Source: Spirochaetaceae bacterium (GTDB lineage Bacteria; Spirochaetota; Spirochaetia; DSM-27196; SLAA01). Taken from it: a DNA stretch of 47,667 bases. The stretch covers positions 1 through 47,667 of the forward strand of contig PUPD01000191.1 in NCBI GenBank assembly GCA_003552985.1. Reading direction: 5' to 3'. Shown here in pieces: positions 1-8,191 of this stretch. Positions within the stretch are counted from its first letter, which is position 1, and the number at the start of each line of letters is the position of its first letter. The notes under the pieces were generated by a model. The model made no database searches. It worked only from the letters and a program-made list of their open reading frames with translations, and was not told where the DNA came from. The position numbers and the translations under genes are program-made.

Positions 1-1483
1 CATACAGCTGGAAGTGGTCCTCAATCTCTTCCGGGAAGACGTTCTTTCCGCCCTCGGTGACGATCATCGATTTCTTTCTGCCGGTCAAGTAGAGGTAGTT
101 TTCCTCGTCGAGATACCCAACATCGCCGGTCCGTAACCACCCATCGGCCGTGAAGGCTTCGGCCGTTGCGCGCTCGTTCTTGTAATACCCCTGCATGACC
201 ATCGGGCCTTTGACCACGATCTCACCGTTACCCCGATCGTCAGGTTCGTCAATCCGCATCTCTACGCCGACAAGAACCTGACCGACCGACTGCTCCTTGT
301 AGTGTTCGACCGGATTGAGCGTAAGGATCGGGGCTGTCTCGGTCAAGCCGTAGCCCTGCACGAAGTCTATCCCCAACTGGTTGAACGCCTTGAAGGTTGT
401 GCTCGGGAGCGGGCCGCCGCCGCAGATGCATATTCGATTGGTCTCCAAGGATAGCTTGGCTCGGATACCGCGAAACAGCACCTTGCCCGGATTGACGCCG
501 AAGGTCTTCTTGATTGCGCCCGAGGCGATCATAAGGCCCCGGATGACCCCGTACACGATCACGCCCTTCTCGCGAACCCCGCGCATCAGCCCCTTGAGCA
601 TCTTGTTGAACAGCATCGGGATGGCAAGGAACATCGTCACCCGGCCCTGTTTGAGGTCCTTCAGAATCTGATTGACAACGAGCTTCTTGGCGAACACCAC
701 TTCACAGCCGATCGAGATCGCCTCAATGAAGACAGCGAGCATACAGTACGAGTGGTGCAGCGGCAGAAGCGCGTAGAACACGTCGCTCGGCAGCACGTTC
801 ATCTTTTCCTGTGCCAGGAAACAGTCGCTTACGAAGTTGTGATGCGTGAGCATCACACCCTTCTGGTTTCCGGTAGTCCCCGAAGTGAACAGGATAGCGG
901 CCAGGTCGTGCTCGCCGGTCTCGGTCAGACCGGGAAGATCCTCAGGCACCGGTTCGCCGCGCGCCGCGGAGTCGTCGCCGTTGCCGGAGGCGGCGATGTC
1001 CATGATGTAGTCGGGGTTACCTTTGGCAAGCGCGATCCGCGCCCTGAGCTTGAGTTTGTTCTTTGGATCAATTTCGTGTTGCTTCTCCTCGTCGATGAAC
1101 AGTGCTTTCACGCCGGCGAACTGCATCAAAGCCGAGATCTCTTCGCTCTTGAGCTGATAGTCGAGCGGAACAACGGTTCCACCGGCGAACAGGATCGCCA
1201 AATAAGCCAAGGTCCACTCCGGAGAGTTCTTGCCGCTCAGTGCCACCAGATCCCCGGGCTTGATCTTGGCGGCTTTCAGGCGCCGCGCCACCGCTGTAAC
1301 CGCCGACCATGCCTGACCATAGGTAAGGAAAAGATTGTCGGGTTCGTAGATTGAGAAGCATCGCCGGTCCGCATTGCGCTCGGTTGTGATGCGAAACAGC
1401 TGCGGCAGCGTCGGCCACTCGCCGCTGAAGTGTGTACCCCGGTACTGTTCGAGAAAGCGCCATGGTTCACGGTCACGTTTCAT
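1..1483 (-). CDS. Long-chain acyl-CoA ligase (AMP-binding), 3' end outside window
   Basis: Adenylates a fatty acid and transfers it to CoA, in the cytoplasm or at the inner membrane face. Translating the minus strand from the ATG at 1483 gives about 494 residues that run off the left edge, so the C-terminus is missing. Visible motifs of the ANL superfamily are the phosphate-binding loop FTSGTTGNQKG near residue 190, the segment GYGLTETAP, and the hinge region WLRTGDVGYLDEE followed by LTGRKKSMIVTEGGKNV. The start is supported by AGGAGA a few bases upstream (ctctcttaggagatcac-ATG). The gene is divergent from the DtxR-type regulator at 1675. The acyl chain length preference cannot be read from the sequence. 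The family call is secure; the exact substrate is inference. Confidence 0.93.
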   Translation of the reverse strand, partial: MKRDREPWRFLEQYRGTHFSGEWPTLPQLFRITTERNADRRCFSIYEPDNLFLTYGQAWSAVTAVARRLKAAKIKPGDLVALSGKNSPEWTLAYLAILFAGGTVVPLDYQLKSEEISALMQFAGVKALFIDEEKQHEIDPKNKLKLRARIALAKGNPDYIMDIAASGNGDDSAARGEPVPEDLPGLTETGEHDLAAILFTSGTTGNQKGVMLTHHNFVSDCFLAQEKMNVLPSDVFYALLPLHHSYCMLAVFIEAISIGCEVVFAKKLVVNQILKDLKQGRVTMFLAIPMLFNKMLKGLMRGVREKGVIVYGVIRGLMIASGAIKKTFGVNPGKVLFRGIRAKLSLETNRICICGGGPLPSTTFKAFNQLGIDFVQGYGLTETAPILTLNPVEHYKEQSVGQVLVGVEMRIDEPDDRGNGEIVVKGPMVMQGYYKNERATAEAFTADGWLRTGDVGYLDEENYLYLTGRKKSMIVTEGGKNVFPEEIEDHFQLY

Positions 1484-1514
1484 GTGATCTCCTAAGAGAG
1501 GTGTGCTGCTATCG

Positions 1515-1543
1515 ACTCTATCGGAGCACTCGCCATCACGCAA
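1515..1543 (-). promoter_or_regulatory. Candidate sigma-70 promoter of the acyl-CoA ligase gene
   Basis: Read on the minus strand: TTGCGT (1538-1543), a 17-bp spacer, and TAGAGT (1515-1520). The predicted start lies about 25 bases before the AGGAGA Shine-Dalgarno and ATG. The match is moderate (-35 3/6, -10 4/6). Confidence 0.4.
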
Positions 1544-1637
1544 GTGCCGCCACCCCACCTGCCACGATCATTGCACTACAGCACGCCAAAATCCGTAGCC
1601 TGATTCAGCTCGGTAGTCGCTGCGGTCGTTTGCTTCG

Positions 1638-1667
1638 TTGACAGTAAACCCGCAACCGGCGTAATGT
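1638..1667 (+). promoter_or_regulatory. Sigma-70 promoter placing +1 at the ATG of the DtxR-type regulator
   Basis: TTGACA (1638-1643, perfect -35), an 18-bp spacer, and TAATGT (1662-1667). Only 7 bases separate the -10 box from the ATG at 1675, and no Shine-Dalgarno motif is present. Transcription would begin at or next to the A of ATG, giving a leaderless mRNA. Confidence 0.55.
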
Positions 1668-1674
1668 ATTAAGT

Positions 1675-2163
1675 ATGACGAGTGAGCGTTCACTCAGTGA
1701 AAGCCTTGAGATGTATCTCAAGGCAATCTACATTATCGAGCAGCGCAAGCGGGCGGCACGCGTTACCGACATCGCGCAGGAGCTCGGCGTCATCAACGCC
1801 TCGGTGACCGGCGCGCTCCGTACACTCTCGAAAAAGGGACTGATAAACTACGCGCCGTACGACCTGATCACCCTGACCGACGAAGGGCGGGACGTCGCCG
1901 AGCACATTATGGAGAAGTATCGCGCGTTGAAAGACTTCTTTGTCAAGGTGCTAGGTGTTGACCAGGAGACTGCCGAGGCAGAGGCCTGCCAGATGGAGCA
2001 TCGCATATCCGAGATGGTGTTCGATCGGCTGCTCCAGTTCGTCCGCTATTACGAAACCTGCCCGTTCGAAAAGGTGCGCTGGAACGAAAAGCTCGGCTAT
2101 TTCTGTAGTCACGCAGACCGCGATTGCGATTACTGCGAGCACCCCTCAGCCGGAGTGATGTAG
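1675..2163 (+). CDS. DtxR/IdeR-family metal-dependent repressor with C-terminal cysteine cluster
   Basis: A metal-responsive transcriptional repressor of 162 residues. An N-terminal winged helix (about residues 10-75) is followed by the metal-binding dimerisation helices. By alignment from memory with DtxR, the primary metal site is kept as M13, C105, E108 and H109, which is the Fe-type set. The ancillary-site His is replaced (Tyr in MEKYRAL). The SH3/FeoA domain is absent. In its place is a tail with four cysteines, C129, C144, C151 and C154, ending CDYCEH, which could hold Zn or an iron-sulfur centre. The start ATG has no Shine-Dalgarno but sits 7 bases after a -10 box. No target genes are evident next to it. 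The family is secure; the metal is inferred. Confidence 0.88.
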   Translation: MTSERSLSESLEMYLKAIYIIEQRKRAARVTDIAQELGVINASVTGALRTLSKKGLINYAPYDLITLTDEGRDVAEHIMEKYRALKDFFVKVLGVDQETAEAEACQMEHRISEMVFDRLLQFVRYYETCPFEKVRWNEKLGYFCSHADRDCDYCEHPSAGVM

Positions 2164-2273
2164 ACCTCGGCCACCGCGAACGTAGATCTCGGCAACGGCG
2201 CCGGGCGCCCCACTCACCGGGCCCCGGACTGATCGCCTTCCGAGTTCCCGGCGGTCGGCTTTCTGCCTCTCGA

Positions 2274-4010
2274 CTACCCGCCTTCGGAACGAGCGAACCA
2301 GGCGCGCGCCTGCCTCTCGGTCCCGGGGCTGCCTCCGGCAGGGGGCGGAGCCAGACACTGGACGACGTTCAACGAGTAGTCACCGATATGCTCCAGATGG
2401 GCGACCATGTCGATCAGAAGCAACTCGGTGCGAACGTCGCCGCCTTGCTGCAGCCGGTCGCGGGCGTCCCGTTTCAACTGATTGCGCCCTTCATCGACCT
2501 GTTCCTCCATCGCCATGGCAGCGGCGAACTCTTCCGGCGTAACCCGCTCCTTCAAATGCTCACGGATAAAGGCCAGAAACCGCGAGATCAGTTGCAGATA
2601 TGCCGTTAGATCCGGAACCGCCGTTGGATCCACCTGAAGTCTTTTGCGAGCTCGTCTCTGCCCGAGCAGGCCGAGATTGTAGCAGCTGTCGGCCACGCTC
2701 TCGAGCTCATCGACAACACGAAGCATCGCCGCAACATCGGTGGCCCCCCGTTTTGTCAGGCTCTCCATCGAGAAAGACGCCAAGAACTCGGTCAACTGGT
2801 CGCGCATCTCGTCGGTTAAGCGCTCCTCGCGCTCCAGCCGGGCGACAACCTTATCGATATCGTCCTCCTCGGCTTCGAACACCCCGTGCAAACGCGCGAA
2901 CATCCGTTCGACAACTTCGCCGAGTTTAGCGATCTCGTTACGCACCTCCACCAGGTAGAATTCGGGGCTCTGGTGGATCTGCTCGCCGACGATCGGCAGG
3001 CGGTACCTGCCTTCGACGCGTTCGTCCTCGGTGCCCGGAACGACTCGCTCAACCAGGCGAACAAGCGTTGTTACGAATCCCACGCACAGCAACGTGTTGG
3101 TCAGGTTGAACAAGGTGTGGAACATCGCCAGATGCGCCGGTAAGGCGCCCAGCTCCCCCTCCACCGGGTACGGTGACCCCGGAATGATTGCGTCCACTAA
3201 CTGCAAGAACGCTGGAAAGACCGCAACCATCCACACAACCCCGATTACATTGAAAATGAGATGGGCGCGAGCGGCACGGCGAGCCGAAAGGCTGCCGCCG
3301 ATTGCGGCGAGGTTGGCGGTTATCGTGGTTCCGAGATTCTCGCCGAGGATGATCGCGGCAGCGCTCGGGTAATCGATCCAGCCTGCGAACGCGGCCGTAA
3401 GCGTGATGGCAATTGCGGCCGAAGAGGACTGGACGACAAGCGTGAGAACGCCGCCGACCGCTACAAACAGCAGAACTGAAGCAAGGCCGTGCCCGCCGAG
3501 AAGCCGCATGTACTCCAACAGTTCGGGATACTCGGAAACGTCCGGCACCGAATCACGCAGGAACGACAACCCGAGAAAGATAATCCCGAAGCCGATCAAC
3601 GCCTCCCCGTGCGGCGTATGCCGCGGCTTTCGATTGAACACCAACAGCGCCCCGAGACCGACCGCCGGCAGCGCCGCAGCCGCAACGTTGAAGTCGAGCC
3701 CGATCGCCGCAACCAGCCAGCCGGTCAGCGTGGTTCCGATATTCGCGCCCATAATCACACCGACTGCCTGCGTCAGCGAGAGCAACGAAGCGTTGACGAA
3801 GCTCACGACCATAACGGTAGAGGCGGAGGACGACTGCACCAGAATGGTAAGCAGGATTCCGGTCACCACCGCGATAAAGCGATTGCCGGTCATATAGTTC
3901 AAGACGGCCTGGAGGCGCTCGCCGGCGGCTCGCTGCATCCCGTTGCTCATCGTACGCATCCCGAACAGAAACAGTCCGAGACTTCCGGCAACCTGCAGTA
4001 AGGTAATCAT
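2274..4010 (-). CDS. Na/Pi-cotransporter II family protein with PhoU-like domain
   Basis: An inner-membrane protein of 578 residues. The first ~310 residues contain the two inverted Na/Pi repeats with the family's QSSSA signatures (LVQSSSASTVM near residue 57 and VVQSSSAAIAI near 192) and about eight hydrophobic segments. The remaining ~250 residues are soluble and helical, resembling a PhoU domain. The family exports or imports phosphate with Na+, and PhoU-fused members may act in phosphate signalling. The start ATG at 4010 follows GAGGT. The gene converges with the DtxR-type gene at 2163, leaving a 110-bp gap in which I see GC-rich inverted segments but no T-run terminator. The direction of phosphate transport is not determinable. 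Confidence 0.92.
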   Translation of the reverse strand: MITLLQVAGSLGLFLFGMRTMSNGMQRAAGERLQAVLNYMTGNRFIAVVTGILLTILVQSSSASTVMVVSFVNASLLSLTQAVGVIMGANIGTTLTGWLVAAIGLDFNVAAAALPAVGLGALLVFNRKPRHTPHGEALIGFGIIFLGLSFLRDSVPDVSEYPELLEYMRLLGGHGLASVLLFVAVGGVLTLVVQSSSAAIAITLTAAFAGWIDYPSAAAIILGENLGTTITANLAAIGGSLSARRAARAHLIFNVIGVVWMVAVFPAFLQLVDAIIPGSPYPVEGELGALPAHLAMFHTLFNLTNTLLCVGFVTTLVRLVERVVPGTEDERVEGRYRLPIVGEQIHQSPEFYLVEVRNEIAKLGEVVERMFARLHGVFEAEEDDIDKVVARLEREERLTDEMRDQLTEFLASFSMESLTKRGATDVAAMLRVVDELESVADSCYNLGLLGQRRARKRLQVDPTAVPDLTAYLQLISRFLAFIREHLKERVTPEEFAAAMAMEEQVDEGRNQLKRDARDRLQQGGDVRTELLLIDMVAHLEHIGDYSLNVVQCLAPPPAGGSPGTERQARAWFARSEGG

Positions 4011-4176
4011 ACGCTACCTCTCGACCAAGGGCGTGCTCTGGCGACATAAGTAGTATCACAGGTGCGCCCGCAGACACAACGCGCAGGCGCCGAGCCGGTG
4101 CGATCGGCCCACCGGGGAGCTCCGGATCGTAACCCTACTTACAGGCGCCGGCGCTCGGGATTGCCGCCGTTACCAC

Positions 4177-4206
4177 TGGTCAGATCATGGCTGAGTTTGC
4201 GATATT
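4177..4206 (+). promoter_or_regulatory. Possible promoter immediately upstream of clpS
   Basis: TGGTCA (4177-4182), an 18-bp spacer, and GATATT (4201-4206), each 4/6. The clpS ATG at 4213 follows after 6 bases with no Shine-Dalgarno. Taken alone this is weak, but it fits the leaderless pattern seen at stronger promoters in this window. Confidence 0.3.
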
Positions 4207-4212
4207 GTAGGC

Positions 4213-4533
4213 ATGGGAGACGCGACACGCACGCCCGGTGGAGACGAGCAGGTCATTGAGCGCACCGACCAACGCGTTACTCCACCCGACATGTACAAAG
4301 TGGTGGTGCTCAACGATCACTATACGCCGCGCGAGTTCGTGGTCGAGGTACTCATGCAGATCTTTCGTAAACAGGTGGAGGATGCGCAGCGTATCATGAT
4401 GACCGCGCACCGCAGCGGCAAGGCCACGGTCGGGTTATATTCATACGATATCGCTAACACGAAGGTCGCCCTGGCGCGCAAAGCCTCGAAAACATACGGG
4501 TATCCGCTGAAGTTCGTCGTCGAAGGAGCGTGA
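4213..4533 (+). CDS. clpS: ClpS, adaptor of the ClpA protease (N-degron recognition)
   Basis: A cytoplasmic adaptor of 106 residues that binds proteins with bulky hydrophobic N-terminal residues and delivers them to ClpAP. An unstructured N-terminal arm (~25 residues) precedes the core MYKVVVLNDHYTPREFVVEVL, which carries the family's conserved LNDxxTP motif, then the ligand-pocket helix DAQRIMMTAHRSG and the strand GLYSYDIA. No clpA gene is adjacent. The only Met start fitting the family length is at 4213, and it lacks a Shine-Dalgarno. The gene faces the troR-like gene, whose stop lies 6 bases away. Confidence 0.93.
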   Translation: MGDATRTPGGDEQVIERTDQRVTPPDMYKVVVLNDHYTPREFVVEVLMQIFRKQVEDAQRIMMTAHRSGKATVGLYSYDIANTKVALARKASKTYGYPLKFVVEGA

Positions 4534-4539
4534 GGAAAC

Positions 4540-5205
4540 CTAGCGCTCCGAGACCAGGATGCGGCCGGCGGCATCATACCCAATCGTGACCGGCTTAAGA
4601 GTGTCTGAATGCTCGAGGGTTACCGTACCGGTAATGGCGCTACTGTTCTTGAGAATGAACTCCTGTCCGGGAAAGATCAGGTAGCTCTTCATGCACACCA
4701 GGAACTCGGGATCGTCGTCGAGCAGCCGCACGATTCTCACCCTGCGGTCGGCACCGCAGGCGTTCAGCGGTACGCTGATCGCCGACTCAATCGAGCCGCT
4801 GGAACTGGGGATGGGATCACCGTGCGGATCGACGTCCGGATACCCGAGGTACTGCTCGAGCTTGTCGATGAAACGGTCCGAAACCGCGTGCTCGAGCCGC
4901 TCCGCGTCGGTATGCACCTCAGACCAATCATAACCGAGCACCTGTTCGAGAAAGGTCTCGATCAAGCGATGGCGGCGCAGCATCCGCAGCGCCAGGTTCT
5001 CACCTTTGGTCGTCAGCAGAACACCCTGCCTCGGGTGGTAACTCACCAGCTTGACGTCGTCAAGATGCTTCACCATGGTGGTTGCGGTTCCCGGCGTAAC
5101 TCCCATGGCCTCCGACAGACGCTTCATCGGCACCACACTCCGGCCAAGATGCTCCTGCTGGGTGTAGATGATCTTGATGTACTGCTCAACCGTGCTTGAT
5201 GGCAT
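4540..5205 (-). CDS. troR: TroR/MntR-like DtxR-family repressor, full length with SH3-like domain
   Basis: A metal-dependent repressor of 221 residues, last gene of the metal ABC operon. A winged helix (1-70) is followed by the dimerisation/metal domain (75-125) and a C-terminal FeoA/SH3-like domain (about 145-221). Metal ligands visible by alignment are H79, E83, H98, E102, E105 and H106. The Glu at 102, where DtxR has Cys, points to a Mn/Zn-type sensor like MntR or TroR. The residue matching DtxR Met10 is Gln8. The start at 5205 follows GGCTAGGGTA, a weak Shine-Dalgarno, 20 bases after the permease stop. It probably represses its own operon through the palindrome at 7192-7205, as known for TroR in Treponema pallidum; that link is inference. 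Confidence 0.88.
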   Translation of the reverse strand: MPSSTVEQYIKIIYTQQEHLGRSVVPMKRLSEAMGVTPGTATTMVKHLDDVKLVSYHPRQGVLLTTKGENLALRMLRRHRLIETFLEQVLGYDWSEVHTDAERLEHAVSDRFIDKLEQYLGYPDVDPHGDPIPSSSGSIESAISVPLNACGADRRVRIVRLLDDDPEFLVCMKSYLIFPGQEFILKNSSAITGTVTLEHSDTLKPVTIGYDAAGRILVSER

Positions 5206-5225
5206 TACCCTAGCCGCTCACTCGC

Positions 5226-6173
5226 CTACGGCCGCGCCGGGCGCAGGGCACGCCCGCGACGCACCACACCGTACGGTGCAAATATCATCGCCACTACGAA
5301 CAGCGCCAGGGCGACCAGCACGATGGTGCCCCCTGAGGCCACATTCAGTCGGAACGAGAGATACAACCCGAAGGCAGCCGAAAACGTCCCAACCCCCGCC
5401 GCAATCGCCATCATGCGAGGCAAGCGGTTCGTAATCAAATACGCGGTTGCGCCAGGGGTAATCAGCATCGCTACCACTAGTATTATACCTACGGTTTCCA
5501 GGCTGGCAACAATCGTCAGGGTTAACAAAAGCATCAGCCCGTAGTGAATCGCCCCGGTGTTCATCCCGATAGCGCTGGCGTGCACCGGATCAAAGCAGTA
5601 CAGCAAAAGTTGCTTGTAAAACAGAAACACGCACGCCAGCGCGAGCAGACCGGAGGCCGTAGTCATCATGAGCATCGGCAGACGAACACCAAGCACGTTG
5701 CCGAACAGCACATGCATCAGATGGGTTGAGGTCGCGATTCGGCTTATAATCACGACCCCGAGCGCAAACGCGCCGGTGAAAACCAACCCCATCGCCGCGT
5801 CTTCCTTGATTCTCGTGTGGCGCTCTACAGCGCCTATCGCGACCGCGCTTGCCGCCCCGCTCGCGAACGCGCCGATGAAGAACGGAAGGTTGAGGAGATA
5901 AGCCAGGGCAACACCAGGTAAGACCGCGTGCGAAATCGCATCTCCGAGCAGCGCCCAGCGCTTGAGTACGACATAACATGAAAGAACCCCGCACACCGCA
6001 CCGACAATCAAGGCAGTCAGCAGGGCGCGCTGCATAAAAGCGTACTGAAACGGCTGCGAGATGACCGCCGGAAACAGCGACACGAAAGCGGCAAACACCC
6101 GCACCAAAGCTTCGGTCGCGGTGATCCCGACCTCGTATAGTCCGGTCGCCGCCCGCACAATCCAGCCCACCAT
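5226..6173 (-). CDS. troC: Metal ABC transporter permease (ZnuB/TroC family)
   Basis: An inner-membrane permease of 315 residues with about eight or nine hydrophobic segments, for Zn, Mn or Fe uptake. Family hallmarks include VVLKRWALLGDAISHAVLPG near residue 70, the coupling segment for the ATPase, and the later ILVVAMLITPGATAYLITNR. The start at 6173 follows GGGGCAGGT, 8 bases after the ATPase stop, so the genes are co-transcribed. Only one permease and no substrate-binding protein (TroA/ZnuA type) are encoded here, so the binding protein must lie elsewhere or the system is partial. Confidence 0.93.
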   Translation of the reverse strand: MVGWIVRAATGLYEVGITATEALVRVFAAFVSLFPAVISQPFQYAFMQRALLTALIVGAVCGVLSCYVVLKRWALLGDAISHAVLPGVALAYLLNLPFFIGAFASGAASAVAIGAVERHTRIKEDAAMGLVFTGAFALGVVIISRIATSTHLMHVLFGNVLGVRLPMLMMTTASGLLALACVFLFYKQLLLYCFDPVHASAIGMNTGAIHYGLMLLLTLTIVASLETVGIILVVAMLITPGATAYLITNRLPRMMAIAAGVGTFSAAFGLYLSFRLNVASGGTIVLVALALFVVAMIFAPYGVVRRGRALRPARP

Positions 6174-6181
6174 ACCTGCCC

Positions 6182-7183
6182 CTATACCTGCGTCGATACC
6201 TGCGCGTGTCGTCGCAACGGCGCGGCGCCGTGAAACATCTGCAGCAGATTGTCGTGACTAAGGACCTCGTCCGGAGACCCCAGTGCGATAACGGAACGGT
6301 TGAGCAGCAAAAGACGATCGCCGTGCTCTTCGGCACTCTGCAGATCATGTGTCACCATCAACAACGTCCGACCTTCCGCTTTCGCCCGCTGGAGAACATC
6401 AAAAATGAGATCCTCGGAGCGGCGGTCAACCCCGGCAAGCGGCTCATCGAGCAACAACACGCCCGCCTCCTGCGCGAGGGCACGCGCCAGGAACACGCGT
6501 TTCTTCTGCCCTCCCGACAGCGCACCGATCGGCCGATCACGGTACTCGTACATCGCAACCGCGTTGAGCGCAGCGGCGACCGCTTCGCGGTCTTCACGCC
6601 GTGCCCAGCGTGCCGGGAGAAAACGCTTGATGCCGCCCTCGTTGCGGAGCAGCCCGTACCGCCCGGTGAGCACAACGTCCCAGACCGAGATCGGGAACTG
6701 CCAATCGATGTGTTCTTCCTGCGGAACGTACGCGATGTAGCCCTCCGCTCGTGCCGCGCCAATCGAGTGTCCGAGGACCGAAACGCGCCCGGAACTTACA
6801 GTCTTGAGCCCGGTAAGGATCTTGAACAAGGTGGATTTGCCGGCTCCGTTTGGGCCGAGTATAATCACGAGCTCGCCGCGGGCAAGCTCGAAGCTGACGT
6901 CTTCAAGCACCGGAGGACCGTCGTAGGCGGCGCTGAGCCCGTACACTCCCACCGCTACCGTACTGCGCGGGGTGAGGCCGACGGTCTCGGTTGTGTCCCC
7001 AACGCGGCCGCGAACCGCTCGGTATCCGCGCGGCTCCCCGCGTCGTTTCAATCTGCTGCGTTCAACCCGCTGTAACACGTCGTCCTCGCTCCCGCAGCCG
7101 TTTGCCCTTGCCGTCGACACCACCGGGGTTCTACCAGGCGCGGTGGCCTCAGCTGAACGAAAACCTCTGTTTGAATTAGGCAT
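6182..7183 (-). CDS. troB: Metal ABC transporter ATP-binding protein (TroB/ZnuC type)
   Basis: The ATPase that energises metal uptake. Visible are Walker A (GPNGAGKST), the Q-loop region (YVPQEEHIDWQFPISVWDVV), the signature LSGGQKKRV, Walker B (VLLLDEPLAGVD) and the switch His (LMVTHDLQ). At 333 residues it is about 75 longer than usual, because a basic low-complexity N-terminus precedes the ATPase core. The start at 7183 is the first ATG after the predicted transcription start; the leader is only about 15 bases and has no Shine-Dalgarno. A downstream start would shorten the protein and cannot be excluded. First gene of the ATPase-permease-repressor operon. Confidence 0.9.
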   Translation of the reverse strand: MPNSNRGFRSAEATAPGRTPVVSTARANGCGSEDDVLQRVERSRLKRRGEPRGYRAVRGRVGDTTETVGLTPRSTVAVGVYGLSAAYDGPPVLEDVSFELARGELVIILGPNGAGKSTLFKILTGLKTVSSGRVSVLGHSIGAARAEGYIAYVPQEEHIDWQFPISVWDVVLTGRYGLLRNEGGIKRFLPARWARREDREAVAAALNAVAMYEYRDRPIGALSGGQKKRVFLARALAQEAGVLLLDEPLAGVDRRSEDLIFDVLQRAKAEGRTLLMVTHDLQSAEEHGDRLLLLNRSVIALGSPDEVLSHDNLLQMFHGAAPLRRHAQVSTQV

Positions 7184-7191
7184 GCTACGTA

Positions 7192-7233
7192 TTTGACTAG
7201 TCAAAATATAGTACACCGGAGCGCGCCTGTCAA
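7192..7233 (-). promoter_or_regulatory. Promoter and palindromic operator of the metal ABC operon
   Basis: Minus strand: TTGACA (7228-7233), a 17-bp spacer, and TATATT (7205-7210). A perfect 14-bp palindrome, TTTGACTAGTCAAA (7192-7205), begins at the last -10 base and covers the predicted transcription start near 7198. That is where a DtxR/MntR/TroR repressor would block transcription. The spacing and symmetry are seen directly; the repressor assignment is inferred from the operon content. Confidence 0.72.
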
Positions 7234-7266
7234 TATGGCGCAAACAGAGTCGCGGCCGTCCACCGC

Positions 7267-7296
7267 TTGACGGCGTGCACCGCCTTGCCGTAGCGT
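7267..7296 (+). promoter_or_regulatory. Sigma-70 promoter placing +1 at the GTG of the sirtuin gene
   Basis: TTGACG (7267-7272), an 18-bp spacer, and TAGCGT (7291-7296), then 7 bases to the GTG at 7304. No Shine-Dalgarno is present in the preceding 20 bases. Predicts a leaderless mRNA. Confidence 0.5.
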
Positions 7297-7303
7297 ACGA
7301 GCT

Positions 7304-8191
7304 GTGACCGCCAATAACGCCTTAGCAGAATGCGCTCGTCTACTCGCCCAAGCGCCAGCTCCGGCGTTCGTGCTGACCGGCGCCGGTATCAGCACCGACT
7401 CGGGCATACCGGACTACCGGGGACCCGACGCCCTGCAGCGCCGCGGCAATCCGATCAGCTACCAGGATTTTCGGCGCTCCAGCGCCGCGCGTCGCCGGTA
7501 CTGGGCACGCAGCGCACTCGGCTGGCCGCATATCGCCGCAGCGCAGCCGAACCTCGCGCACCGCATTGTTGCGGAGCTACAGCGGCAGGGGATCTTCGGA
7601 CCAGTGGTGACACAGAACGTCGACAAGCTGCACCAGGCGGCCGGCAGCAACGCGGTAATCGATCTGCACGGAACCCTGGCCGAGGCGATATGCCTGACCT
7701 GCGGCGCGCTCGAAGCGCGGAGCGCGCTACAGCGCCGCATCCTGGAAGCGAATCCGGACTGGTTCACCGAGACTCGGGCGATCGCGCCTGACGGCGATAT
7801 TGAGCTACACCAGGATTACGAAGCGGCGTTTCGCGCTCCCGAGTGTCTGCATTGCGGCGGTCCTCTGAAGCCGAATGTCGTTCTGTTCGGCGAGAACGTG
7901 CCGCGAGAGCGCGTCGACCGTGCGTTTCGGCTCCTGTCGGCCGCCGGGTGCCTGGTCGCCGTGGGTTCCTCGCTGACTGTGTTCTCCGGTTACCGTTTCG
8001 TCCTGGAAGCGCACGAACGCGGTGTTCCGGTCGTTATTCTGAACGACGGGCTCACGCGCGCCGACGCGCTCTGCACCATAAAGGTGACCGGCCGGCTCAG
8101 CGATCTCCTCCCGGCGTTGCAGGCACGCCTTGGGCGCCCACTCGAGACGTCTACCGAAAAACCGCGGCAGACAAAGGATACGACCGCATGA
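7304..8191 (+). CDS. NAD-dependent protein deacylase, Sir2 family, class II (SIRT4-like)
   Basis: Removes acyl groups from lysine using NAD+. Motifs in 295 residues: GAGIS (26-30), GIPDYRG (35-40), TQNVD (103-107), catalytic His122, and zinc pairs C130/C133 and C181/C184. The unusually long spacing between the zinc pairs, with a PDGD segment and CGGPLKPNVVLFGENVP after it, matches class II sirtuins (SIRT4-like) rather than the CobB class. Some class II members remove lipoyl or related groups; the substrate here is unknown. The start is GTG at 7304, placed by the family length and by the promoter directly upstream. The stop overlaps the start of tatD (ATGA). Confidence 0.9.
   Translation: MTANNALAECARLLAQAPAPAFVLTGAGISTDSGIPDYRGPDALQRRGNPISYQDFRRSSAARRRYWARSALGWPHIAAAQPNLAHRIVAELQRQGIFGPVVTQNVDKLHQAAGSNAVIDLHGTLAEAICLTCGALEARSALQRRILEANPDWFTETRAIAPDGDIELHQDYEAAFRAPECLHCGGPLKPNVVLFGENVPRERVDRAFRLLSAAGCLVAVGSSLTVFSGYRFVLEAHERGVPVVILNDGLTRADALCTIKVTGRLSDLLPALQARLGRPLETSTEKPRQTKDTTA

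Noticed and set aside
3403-4001. Long ORFs antisense to the Na/Pi cotransporter gene
   Set aside because: They are typical GC-rich shadow frames of a well-supported gene on the opposite strand.
7843-8187. Long upstream extension of the TatD reading frame
   Set aside because: It runs through the 3' part of the sirtuin gene in another frame; ATG 8188 has a Shine-Dalgarno and the correct family N-terminus.
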